Part shown: positions 7,194 through 14,202 of the stretch, piece after piece | Position numbering within the stretch: the first letter of the stretch is position 1 | How the letters are laid out: every line of letters starts with the position of its first letter | Source: an uncultured Oscillospiraceae bacterium | Lineage (GTDB): Bacteria; Bacillota; Clostridia; Oscillospirales; Oscillospiraceae | Direction: 5' to 3' | DNA length: 17,847 bases | Assembly: GCA_934661135.1 (NCBI GenBank) | Contig: CAKUJA010000046.1 | Span: 1 to 17,847, forward strand | Made by a program: the position numbers and the translations under genes | Notes under the pieces: model-generated | Database searches by the model: none | What the model was told of the DNA's origin: nothing | The model's input: the letters and a program-made list of their open reading frames with translations, nothing else

Positions 7194-7574
7194 TCAGGTA
7201 TCCGAATCCGCGCTTTCCGACTGCCGCATAAGTTTTTTTAAGAACGCCATCTGCTGCTGAAGATACACGATTTCCTGCTGCATCCGGCGCTCACTCTCCC
7301 GGCGGGACATTTTTTCCAGCTCTGCCGCGCCGAACTGCTCCCTGCTGATCCGCATCCGGGATTTTGGCGCAGGCTGGATGCCCTCCGGTGATTTTCCCGC
7401 GCGGCGGATGCGCTTTGTGATGTTGTGGACGCGCTCAAAGCCGAGCAGCTCCGGATCGTAGCCCAGCTTCCGCAGCGCCATGTTCCCGGTGCATCCCTCC
7501 ACACTCAGCCGCCAGAAGGCTTCCTTGAACGCCAGCGTGAATGCTCCCTTCATGATGACAGTTTGTTTTTTCAC
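7194..7574 (-). CDS. IS3-family transposase OrfA (DNA-binding and multimerisation subunit)
   Basis: 126 residues. The N-terminal half is helical and plausibly DNA-binding (FKEAFWRLSVEGCTGNMALRKLG, then ERVHNITKRIRR). Residues about 93-118 form an amphipathic leucine-zipper-like helix (ERRMQQEIVYLQQQMAFLKKLM), as in OrfA proteins. The start is GTG at 7574, 20 bases inside the terminal repeat; an in-frame ATG seven codons later (7553) has no better ribosome binding site. The -1 frameshift signal lies in its last 16 codons. Confidence 0.82.
   Translation of the reverse strand: MKKQTVIMKGAFTLAFKEAFWRLSVEGCTGNMALRKLGYDPELLGFERVHNITKRIRRAGKSPEGIQPAPKSRMRISREQFGAAELEKMSRRESERRMQQEIVYLQQQMAFLKKLMRQSESADSDT
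7233..7239 (-). other. Programmed -1 frameshift heptamer A AAA AAA in the IS3 element
   Basis: On the minus strand the orfA codons TTA AAA AAA contain seven A in the X XXY YYZ phase. A -1 slip here continues through an open orfB frame (KKTYAAVGKRGFGYLSMEDSS) past the orfA stop, giving the OrfAB transposase usual in IS3 elements. Confidence 0.75.
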
Positions 7575-7594
7575 TGTCTCTCATAAAGGGAGCA
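7575..7594. repeat. IS3-family terminal inverted repeat, orfA side
   Basis: Read on the minus strand it begins TGCTCCC and ends GACA, pairing with the repeat at 6231-6250. The orfA start codon follows directly. Confidence 0.7.
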
Positions 7595-7659
7595 TATCAG
7601 TCAGCGTTGCTGCTTATTCAGTTGTTTGGGCTTGTGATCCCACCCCCATATCTCTCCTA

Positions 7660-7819
7660 GGGTGTATCTGAAAACTCATGGTGTGACCGGCAGCGAGGGA
7701 TTTTTGCGTTGAGCAAGACGTTTTTTCGCAGGAATACTGACGTATTTCAAGGAAAAATGACGTTGCGCACCGCAAAAAGCCCCGCTGTCCGGGTGCGTTG
7801 GGAGTTTTCAGATACACCC
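7660..7819. mobile_element. MITE-like fold-back element, 160 bp, with TA flanks
   Basis: Perfect 18-bp terminal inverted repeats GGGTGTATCTGAAAACTC (7660-7677) and its complement (7802-7819) are flanked on both sides by TA (7658-7659 and 7820-7821), the target duplication of TA-inserting elements. The interior is also imperfectly palindromic: CCGG-CAGCG and GGATTTTTGCG near the left match the complement of CCGCAAAAAGCCCCGCTGTCCGG near the right, and the centre reads GAATACTGACGTATTTC. It encodes nothing. It looks like a non-autonomous derivative of an IS5- or IS630-type element. It lies just beyond the end of the nucleoside operon, where its hairpin could also stop transcription; no other terminator is visible there. 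Confidence 0.8.
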
Positions 7820-7865
7820 TAATGAGATTAGATTTTACTGGGGGCATTTGCGTGTCTACCTGTAC

Positions 7866-9266
7866 TCAGGCAGGAAGGTGCTTTTCGTAGGCGGCGATGG
7901 TTTCACGGATCAGCTCTGCGGCGGTGAGCGTCTCGCGGCCGCGCAGATAGGTCTCAAGCGATCCACGCGCTGGAGCCAGCCACGTTTCATGTACGTTCTC
8001 AAGCCCGCCGCGGATTGAGACTGCAGTCAGCAGCTGCGCAGCTGTACAGTCCGCGTCATATCCGCAGAGGCACATGATCTCCAAAGTCCGTTCGAAATCG
8101 TCTTCGCCGAACCAGATTGCGACAACTTCAGCGGCGGCGTTCGGATATGCGTGGACCCATGTATATTCTGCAAGCAGCTCCGTACACTGCGCCCAGGCCT
8201 CTTGCCACGACGCAGACCTCTCGCAGAACAAGACAGACATCCGCAGGATATGCGCATATTCCGAATCGGCTGGGATCATCTCCAGTGTGTCGAGCAGGAT
8301 CTGGCGCATATCATGCCCGCTGTAGGCCATGGAGACCAGCAGTGCGCTGAATACTTCGCCCAGGATCCCATTGCACGTATGGGAGATACAGCCGTCGATC
8401 CAGGCGAGCCGCGCGGCCTCGCGGCAGTTGCATGGGGCAAGCATTCCGCAGATGGCCCCCCGCATCTGTGCACCGATCCATTCGCGGAAGTAATTGTCAC
8501 GGAGGCCGCTCTCAGGTGGCAGAATTCCAGCGCGTAGATTACGCAGAGCGACGCCTTCCGCTGTCATTGCCATGGGGATCTGACGCAGCCATTCTTCGGC
8601 GATGGCTTGCGACGTAACGGCGGGGCCGTGTGCGGCATAGGCGGTAAGAAACGCGATCTCGTATGTGATGTCGTCGTTGAAAACAGACGGCTGCGTCAGG
8701 TAGCCTTTCACGGAGTGCGTGTGTCGGGCAATCTCTTCAGGGGCATACCCTTCATACTGTGATCCGGCAGTTCCTGCGGCGAGTTGCCCATACCAGCCAT
8801 CTGCTGTTTTTTTGCGGTAGGCTTCCGGATCGGGCGGCGGGCAGAAAAACCATTTAGGAACTGCAGCGCAGTATTCCTCCCACGTGTGATAGCGGCGGTA
8901 TTGATGCGAGGGATGGGTGGGATCCTCTGGCGCCTGCTGCAGCGCGGCATAGATCCTCGCGGTGATCACCGCAAGCTCGACCCAGTTTTCAGCATGGAAG
9001 GCGGCAGCGCCCGCGTCAAGCAGGGTCTCTGCGTGCTCGACCTGATACCCCATGGAGCGCATGCTGGCCACAGCGCCATAGATCGAGCTGGTGCTGTTTG
9101 CACCCGAAGAAGGAATAGCGATACAGCCCCACTGCCGCCGCAGCTCGCGGAGCATGGTCTCGTCGCAGTTTGCAAGTGTGCGCCAACTTCGGTCAGCCTC
9201 CTCTTTGGTGGGGACGTGCATGACACTGGTTTGAAACAGCTCTGCATTATAAGCGGCAGCGTTCAT
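7866..9266 (-). CDS. ADP-ribosylglycohydrolase-family protein with an extra N-terminal region
   Basis: 466 residues. About 155-460 match the ADP-ribosylglycohydrolase fold: DGWYGQLAAGTAGSQYEGY (156-174) at the domain start, the metal-binding NDDITYE (197-203; usually TDDT), the central ARLAWIDGCISHTCNGILGEVF (285-306; usually A..DA..TH) and CGYDADCTAAQL (401-412; usually GGDTDT.AA). The Asp residues expected to hold the metal pair are present. The first ~150 residues are outside the domain and unrecognised. The ATG overlaps the stop of the LacI-ribokinase gene (ATGA), and AGGGGA is 6 bases upstream, so it is the last gene of the operon. Family members cleave N- or O-glycosidic bonds to ribose, and E. 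coli yegTUV places one beside a nucleoside transporter and a sugar kinase. A role in releasing ribosyl groups is inferred; the substrate is unknown. Confidence 0.86.
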   Translation of the reverse strand: MNAAAYNAELFQTSVMHVPTKEEADRSWRTLANCDETMLRELRRQWGCIAIPSSGANSTSSIYGAVASMRSMGYQVEHAETLLDAGAAAFHAENWVELAVITARIYAALQQAPEDPTHPSHQYRRYHTWEEYCAAVPKWFFCPPPDPEAYRKKTADGWYGQLAAGTAGSQYEGYAPEEIARHTHSVKGYLTQPSVFNDDITYEIAFLTAYAAHGPAVTSQAIAEEWLRQIPMAMTAEGVALRNLRAGILPPESGLRDNYFREWIGAQMRGAICGMLAPCNCREAARLAWIDGCISHTCNGILGEVFSALLVSMAYSGHDMRQILLDTLEMIPADSEYAHILRMSVLFCERSASWQEAWAQCTELLAEYTWVHAYPNAAAEVVAIWFGEDDFERTLEIMCLCGYDADCTAAQLLTAVSIRGGLENVHETWLAPARGSLETYLRGRETLTAAELIRETIAAYEKHLPA

Positions 9267-11197
9267 CGTACGTCCCCTTTTTCTTGTAAAAATAAATTGA
9301 TCTCTTCAAGCGACGGCATCGCAGGCTGCGCGCCCGCGCGCGTGGTGGAGAATGCGCCGGCAGCATTTGCAAAGTGCAGCGCATCTTCTAGACTGTTGCC
9401 GCCGCTGATCCGCGCACAGAACGCGCCGCCGAATGTGTCACCAGCCGCGGTGGTGTCGATGGCGTCGACATGATAGGGGTGGATCAGCTGCTCGCCTTGT
9501 TCGTTTGCGGCATAGACGCCGTGACTGCCCAGCTTGATAATGGCATTTTTGACACCGCGTGCCAGAAAGAACTGTGCTGCCGCACGTGCGGAAGCAGTAT
9601 CACAGACGTGGATGCCTGTGAGCAGCTCCGCTTCGATGGAATTCGGCGCAATGTAGGTCAGCTTCGCATAGAGTTCCTCCGGAAGTCCCTCCGGAGGAAC
9701 CGGGGCAGGATCCAGAAAGACCGGGATTCCGCGCTGCGCGGCATATGCGACGGTCCGCTCGACGCAGTCCATCGGAATCTCAAGCTGCAGCATGATCATC
9801 TTCAGCACCGGCAGGGCCTCCAGCGCGGCCAGGATCTCATCGCTGTCCACAGTGCCGTTGGCACCGGGGCAGACCACGATGCTGTTTTCCGCGGACGAAT
9901 CCAGCGTGATCAGCGCGACGCCTGTCTGTTCCGTCCGGCTGATGCGGATACCCTCGGTATTGACGCCCATGCGCTCCAGCGAGGTTTTCATTTTGCGTCC
10001 GTTATGGTCATTGCCGACTTGGCCGATCATCTGCACAGATGCACCGGCCCGCGCGGCAGCACAGGCCTGATTGGCACCTTTGCCGCCGGGGGCAATGGTC
10101 AGCGCGCCGCCGAGGACCGTTTCCCCGGAGGATGGTCTGCGGGAAAGCTTGGTGGAATAGTCCATATTTAGACTTCCGACGACGGCAATCTGGATCTGCT
10201 TTGGGCTCACCACCGGGCGGGTCGTTTCTCTCTCGATGAAGGAATAGTCCAGATAAACGTGCTTGATCGCCGTGCTTTCACCGGAGATCTTGCCTTGCAG
10301 CATCTCCATGGCCTCCACGCCCATCTCATAGGACGGAAGACGCATGGTGGAGAGCTTCGGCGTACTCATCGATGCATAGCCGATGTCGTCACAGCCAATG
10401 ATGGAAATGTCCTCCGGGATTCGTAGCCCACAGCGCTTGATCGCGTCAATGGCACCGAGCGCAATCAGGTCGTTGGATGCAAACACTGCAGTTGGCTGCT
10501 GGTCGTTCAACAGGTGCTCCATCGCGGCCTGTCCGGTCTCATAGGTAAAACTGGCGCTCTCCGTGACGCAGGGCGTGAGACCCGCCTGCTCCATGACCTG
10601 ACGGTAGCCCGCAGCACGCAGTTCTGCGGAGCTGACATTCTGCGGGCCGGCGATGTGCGCGATTCGCTGATGTCCCATGGCAATGAAGCGGTTCGTGACT
10701 TCCTGCGCGAGTTTGAAATGATCTACGGAGATGAAGTCGCACTTTCCTTCGGCTTCCACACGGTCGCAGAGCACGAACGGCACGGTAGACTGCGTCAGCT
10801 TACGGATCTTCTCGCCGCCCATCTCGGAAGCGACGAGGATGATTCCAGCTACACGATGTTCAATCATACTGGCAATCACGGATTCCTGCGATTGCCGGTC
10901 ATTGTCAGAGTTGCTGACGATCACGGTATAGCCGTACTTTTTGGCGGTATCCTCCACACCGCGTGTGAGCGACGGGAAATATGGGTTCGTGATGTCCGGA
11001 ATGATCAGGGAAATGTAGTTGGTCCGGTTGCTGACCAAGCTCCGTGCGCTCAGGTTCGGGCGATAATCCAGTTCTTTGATCGCCTGCTGGACGCGGAGAC
11101 GAAGCGCTTCCTTGACGGTATCCGGCTGATTGATTACACGGGATACGGTGGACTTGGAAACTCCGGCCCGCTCGGCTACATCTAAAATATTAACCAC
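9263..11197 (-). CDS. LacI-family repressor fused to ribokinase (RbsR-RbsK type fusion)
   Basis: One uninterrupted 644-residue frame. Residues 1-330 are a full LacI-type regulator: helix-turn-helix ILDVAERAGVSKSTVSRVIN (4-23), hinge helix YRPNLSARSLVSNRT (45-59), and a periplasmic-binding-protein-like effector domain with LIIPDITNPYF, TAVFASNDLIALGAIDAI and DISIIGCDDIGYASM. After a linker of only a few residues, 336-644 are a full PfkB-type ribokinase: AVVGSLNMD, GGKGANQA (371-378), DPAPVPPEGLP, IAPNSIEAELLTGI and the anion-hole/catalytic motif DTTAAGDTFGGAF with catalytic Asp587. The ribokinase half follows E. coli RbsK closely to its end (GAQPAMPSLEEINLFL). The start is GTG at 11197 with AGAGAGG 8 bases upstream. 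It lies between a nucleoside hydrolase (25-bp gap) and an ADP-ribosylglycohydrolase (4-bp overlap), so ribose from nucleosides is the expected substrate and probably the inducer. The operator at 17058-17069 is its likely target. Confidence 0.95.
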   Translation of the reverse strand: MVNILDVAERAGVSKSTVSRVINQPDTVKEALRLRVQQAIKELDYRPNLSARSLVSNRTNYISLIIPDITNPYFPSLTRGVEDTAKKYGYTVIVSNSDNDRQSQESVIASMIEHRVAGIILVASEMGGEKIRKLTQSTVPFVLCDRVEAEGKCDFISVDHFKLAQEVTNRFIAMGHQRIAHIAGPQNVSSAELRAAGYRQVMEQAGLTPCVTESASFTYETGQAAMEHLLNDQQPTAVFASNDLIALGAIDAIKRCGLRIPEDISIIGCDDIGYASMSTPKLSTMRLPSYEMGVEAMEMLQGKISGESTAIKHVYLDYSFIERETTRPVVSPKQIQIAVVGSLNMDYSTKLSRRPSSGETVLGGALTIAPGGKGANQACAAARAGASVQMIGQVGNDHNGRKMKTSLERMGVNTEGIRISRTEQTGVALITLDSSAENSIVVCPGANGTVDSDEILAALEALPVLKMIMLQLEIPMDCVERTVAYAAQRGIPVFLDPAPVPPEGLPEELYAKLTYIAPNSIEAELLTGIHVCDTASARAAAQFFLARGVKNAIIKLGSHGVYAANEQGEQLIHPYHVDAIDTTAAGDTFGGAFCARISGGNSLEDALHFANAAGAFSTTRAGAQPAMPSLEEINLFLQEKGDVR

Positions 11198-11222
11198 GAT
11201 ACTATCCTCTCTACTACGCGTA

Positions 11223-12185
11223 TTATCGGAAACTTGCGATCGCCGAGATCATCATATCCCAGAATTTGTCAAAATTCAAGGTTTCTCCGACCAAAACGTT
11301 CGGTTCCAGCAGAGGGGCACCTGAATTCATCCGAAAAACGTCGATGCAAGTCATACCATAGGTGAATTCGCCCTTCGTTTCAATGTCAACACGCCGCATA
11401 TGCGCAGTAAAGACTTCCGGGTCAATGAGGTAGGCGACGCAGCAGGCGTCGTTGACCGGTGCCCCGTTGCGCCCCGTGCGGCTTTTGGACTGTGCACAGT
11501 AAAACTGCATAAAGTCATGGACAAATTTGCTGGTCTTACTGCCGATTGCCTGGATGCGAGCCATCATTTCCGGTGTGGCCACGGCCTGATACGTCAAGTC
11601 GATGCCACACATGATCTTCGGCACGGAGCTCTCAAAGACGATCTTTGCGGCTTCGGCGTCTGACCAGATGTTGAATTCCGCGGCGGGAGTAATATTGCCA
11701 AACCGTCCGCCGCCCATGATGACCAGCTGTTTGATTTTTGGAATGATGCGCGGTTCGCGCCGCATGGCCATCGCAACGTTCGTCAATGGTCCCGCCGCGA
11801 CGAGCGTGATGTCTCCTTCCGATTGCAGGAAGGTGTCGATCAGAAAATCGACGGCGTGCATGGTGAGCGGTTTGCGGTGCGGCTCAAACAGCTCGGCTCC
11901 CTCAAGGCCGGATGCACCGTGCACCATCGGCGCAGTATAAAGCGGGCGGACGAGCGGGCCGGCACATCCGGCGGCCACGGGGACATCGGAGCCAACAAGC
12001 TCAGTGACCATCAAGGCGTTCCGCGTCGTCATTTCAAGCGTCGCGTTTCCGGCAACGGTGGTGATGCCAAGCAATTCGATCTCCGGCGTACCCAACGCAA
12101 GCAGGATTGCCATGATATCGTCGTGACCGGGATCTCCGTCGTAGATCATTTTTTTGCAGGGCAGATTCTGGTTCGTAATTTTCAT
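11223..12185 (-). CDS. Nucleoside hydrolase, IunH/Rih family
   Basis: A 320-residue enzyme expected to hydrolyse ribonucleosides to free base and ribose. The calcium-binding signature DGDPGHDD (16-23) is intact, followed by TTVAGNATLEMTTRNAL (42-58), the conserved HGASGLEG (89-96), LVAAGPLTNVAMA, VIMGGG and AEFNIWSDAEAA (169-180). The whole chain aligns with E. coli RihC. One difference stands out: where RihC-type enzymes have a His-Asp pair (MHDLCAIAWL in RihC), this protein has Asn245-Asp246 (PVNDACCVAYL). The Asp that holds calcium is kept, but the His proposed as proton donor to the base is not. AGGAGG lies 8 bases before the ATG, and 15 bases separate it from the upstream permease. Its product ribose would feed the adjacent ribokinase. 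Confidence 0.92.
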   Translation of the reverse strand: MKITNQNLPCKKMIYDGDPGHDDIMAILLALGTPEIELLGITTVAGNATLEMTTRNALMVTELVGSDVPVAAGCAGPLVRPLYTAPMVHGASGLEGAELFEPHRKPLTMHAVDFLIDTFLQSEGDITLVAAGPLTNVAMAMRREPRIIPKIKQLVIMGGGRFGNITPAAEFNIWSDAEAAKIVFESSVPKIMCGIDLTYQAVATPEMMARIQAIGSKTSKFVHDFMQFYCAQSKSRTGRNGAPVNDACCVAYLIDPEVFTAHMRRVDIETKGEFTYGMTCIDVFRMNSGAPLLEPNVLVGETLNFDKFWDMMISAIASFR

Positions 12186-12200
12186 AATTGCTTCCTCCTG

Positions 12201-13133
12201 TCAACCCTGTACGGCACGAATCCGGTCACGCTTCTGGATTGTGTGGACCAAAAGCATCAGGATCGTGATCGCATAGGGGATCGCCTGGATAAACTGACTC
12301 GGGATGCCGAGATTCGGATAGGTTTCGATCAGAATAGACGCGGCGTTTGCCACGCCGAAGATCAAGGCGCCACGCAGTACACCGTAAGGACGCTCGTTCC
12401 CGAGACTGATAACAGCCAGGGCAATGAAGCCGTTGCCGGCAGTCATATCGCGGACAAACATACTGGTCGTTCCGGTGGAGAGAAACGCGCCGCCGATGCC
12501 GCAGAGCACGCCGCAGATCACAAAAGCGGAGTATTTGATCTTCAGGTTATTGATGCCGACGCTCTGCGCAGCCGCACCGTTTTCGCCGACGGCGATCACG
12601 TGCGCGCCGTAAGGCGTACGATAGAGCACGATGCTGCTGAGGATCACGACGAGCAGCGCGAGCCAGACAATCAGGCTGTGACCGCTCAGCAACGGGCCGA
12701 TCGGGGTACGATCAATCAGCGGGATGGTCACAGTCGGGATCGTGACCACATTGCCGGGCTGGTAGGAGCCGGACGAACCGAAAAAGGTCTGCAGTAGAAA
12801 GACTGTGACTGCAGAGGCGAACGTGTTGATCGCAAAGCCGGTGACGATATGATGCGCCTTATACTTGAATGCGAGAAATGCCAGCAGCAGGCACAGCAGC
12901 ACGCTGGCTGCGCAGCCGGCGAGCACGCCAAGCAGCCAGCTGCCTGTGGCCGCATTGACTATGATGCTGAAGAACGCGGAGACGAGCATGGCACCTTCCA
13001 GCGCGATGTTCATCACGCCGACTTTGCCGCAGAACATCCCACCGACAGCCGCCAGAAGGATCGGCGCAACGAGCTTGAAGATCAATGCAAAGAGAGAAAA
13101 ATTCAATATCTGCTGTATGAAGAATTTAAGCAT
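12201..13133 (-). CDS. ABC transporter permease, nucleoside (NupQ-like)
   Basis: A 310-residue inner-membrane permease of the RbsC-like (BPD_transp_2) class with about eight or nine hydrophobic segments. The GKVGVMNIALEGAML segment (36-50) and AAQSVGINNLKIKYSAF (188-204, the ATPase-contacting loop) are characteristic of the second permease in BMP-type nucleoside transporters such as B. subtilis NupQ. The start overlaps the end of the first permease gene by 8 bases, with GGGAGGTG inside that gene as ribosome binding site. It works with the other permease, the two-domain ATPase and the BMP lipoprotein. Confidence 0.92.
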   Translation of the reverse strand: MLKFFIQQILNFSLFALIFKLVAPILLAAVGGMFCGKVGVMNIALEGAMLVSAFFSIIVNAATGSWLLGVLAGCAASVLLCLLLAFLAFKYKAHHIVTGFAINTFASAVTVFLLQTFFGSSGSYQPGNVVTIPTVTIPLIDRTPIGPLLSGHSLIVWLALLVVILSSIVLYRTPYGAHVIAVGENGAAAQSVGINNLKIKYSAFVICGVLCGIGGAFLSTGTTSMFVRDMTAGNGFIALAVISLGNERPYGVLRGALIFGVANAASILIETYPNLGIPSQFIQAIPYAITILMLLVHTIQKRDRIRAVQG

Positions 13134-14202
13134 CTTTACGCACCTCCCGTTTCAGCTTGATGCGGTTGAGATAGGGGGCGAGTATTCTGGACGAGATCAT
13201 CATGATCATGATGACCTGAATGATGAGAACCAGCTCGCGGGAGACATCGGTGTTTTGCTGCATGATCTGTCCGCCGATCTCCAGATAGGCAAAAAACAGG
13301 CTGGTCAAGAGCACACCAATCGGACTGTTCGCGGCCAGAAGCGCGATGATCAGGCCGTCGCCGCCCATATCGGCAGCAAAATTGTCAAAGAATGAATAGT
13401 GGATTCCAGTTACTTCGATCACGCCGCCCAGCGCCGCAACCGCCCCGCTGAGCAGGAAGCTGAGCAGCATGATCTTGCGGATGTGCAGACCGCCGTACTG
13501 CGCGAAAATGGGGTTCTGACCGACAGTGCGCATGCAGTAGCCCAGATTTGTGTGCTTTACGAAGACATATGCCAGCAGCAGCACCAGCAGTGCGATGAGG
13601 ATGCCGGAATGTGCGGAAAGAGACTTCGAAATGCTTCCGAGCTTCAGATAGTCCGGAATATAGTTCATCCGGATGACGCCGCCGCTGTCTGGGTCGCGGA
13701 AATAGGAGTTCGTCATACCGGAGGTGATGAGCGTGGCAATGTAGTTGAGCATCAGCGTCGTCACAACTTCGTTAACGCCGAACTGTACTTTGAGGAATCC
13801 GGCCAGCGCGGCGTAAACGGCGCCTGCGCAGATGGCAAGAAAATAGGTCAGCACGATATGGATTCCGGTAGGGAGACCGGTGAGATAGTTCGCGACCAGA
13901 GTCCCGGCAAACGCGCCGATGTAAAACTGCCCCTGAACGCCCATGTTGAACAGTCCGGTCCGAAATGCCAGTGCGGCTGAGAGACCGACGAAGATCAGAG
14001 GCGTTGCCTTGTTGATGATACTGTTGATGTAAAACATATTAGACAGCGGTTTTACCAGGAGGCTCCTGATCGCTTCGCCGGGATCTTCGGAGATCACGAG
14101 AATCAGAAGGCAGCCAATCAGCACCGCGATCAGGATCGAAAGCAGTGTCGACACCGAACCAATGTGGTCGAGTAGTGAGAACTGTATCCGTTTTTTCTTC
14201 AT
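13126..14202 (-). CDS. ABC transporter permease, nucleoside (NupP-like)
   Basis: A 358-residue membrane protein of the RbsC-like permease class, longer than its partner as in other NupPQ pairs. A basic N-terminus precedes a first hydrophobic segment (about 17-37). The extracytoplasmic stretch after it (EDPGEAIRSLLVKP) and the following AAALAFRTGLFNMGVQGQ-type region are typical, as are EVVTTLMLNYIA and the cytoplasmic loop MRTVGQNPIFAQYGGLHIRK. Its ATG overlaps the ATPase stop codon by four bases (ATGA), and its 3' end overlaps the next permease, so translation is coupled along the transporter genes. Confidence 0.92.
   Translation of the reverse strand: MKKKRIQFSLLDHIGSVSTLLSILIAVLIGCLLILVISEDPGEAIRSLLVKPLSNMFYINSIINKATPLIFVGLSAALAFRTGLFNMGVQGQFYIGAFAGTLVANYLTGLPTGIHIVLTYFLAICAGAVYAALAGFLKVQFGVNEVVTTLMLNYIATLITSGMTNSYFRDPDSGGVIRMNYIPDYLKLGSISKSLSAHSGILIALLVLLLAYVFVKHTNLGYCMRTVGQNPIFAQYGGLHIRKIMLLSFLLSGAVAALGGVIEVTGIHYSFFDNFAADMGGDGLIIALLAANSPIGVLLTSLFFAYLEIGGQIMQQNTDVSRELVLIIQVIMIMMISSRILAPYLNRIKLKREVRKDA

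Larger units (their letters stand above)
6231..7594 (-). mobile_element. IS3-family insertion sequence, 1364 bp, apparently complete
   Basis: The element contains orfA and orfB transposase genes on the minus strand, with orfB in the -1 frame relative to orfA and an A7 slippery run between them. The ends form imperfect terminal inverted repeats beginning TGCTCCC (6231-6250 and 7575-7594, 13 of the outer 20 positions matching), with the 5'-TG...CA-3' termini of the family. The transposase DDE residues are intact. The flanks (AAAC on the left, TATC on the right) show no 3-4 bp target duplication, so it may have recombined since insertion. It separates the tRNA region from the nucleoside operon. 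Confidence 0.85.

Noticed and set aside
11823..12797. Plus-strand open frame of 324 codons across the nucleoside hydrolase and permease
   Set aside because: Antisense to two well-supported genes, spans their junction and shows a His/Asp/Arg-rich shadow composition.
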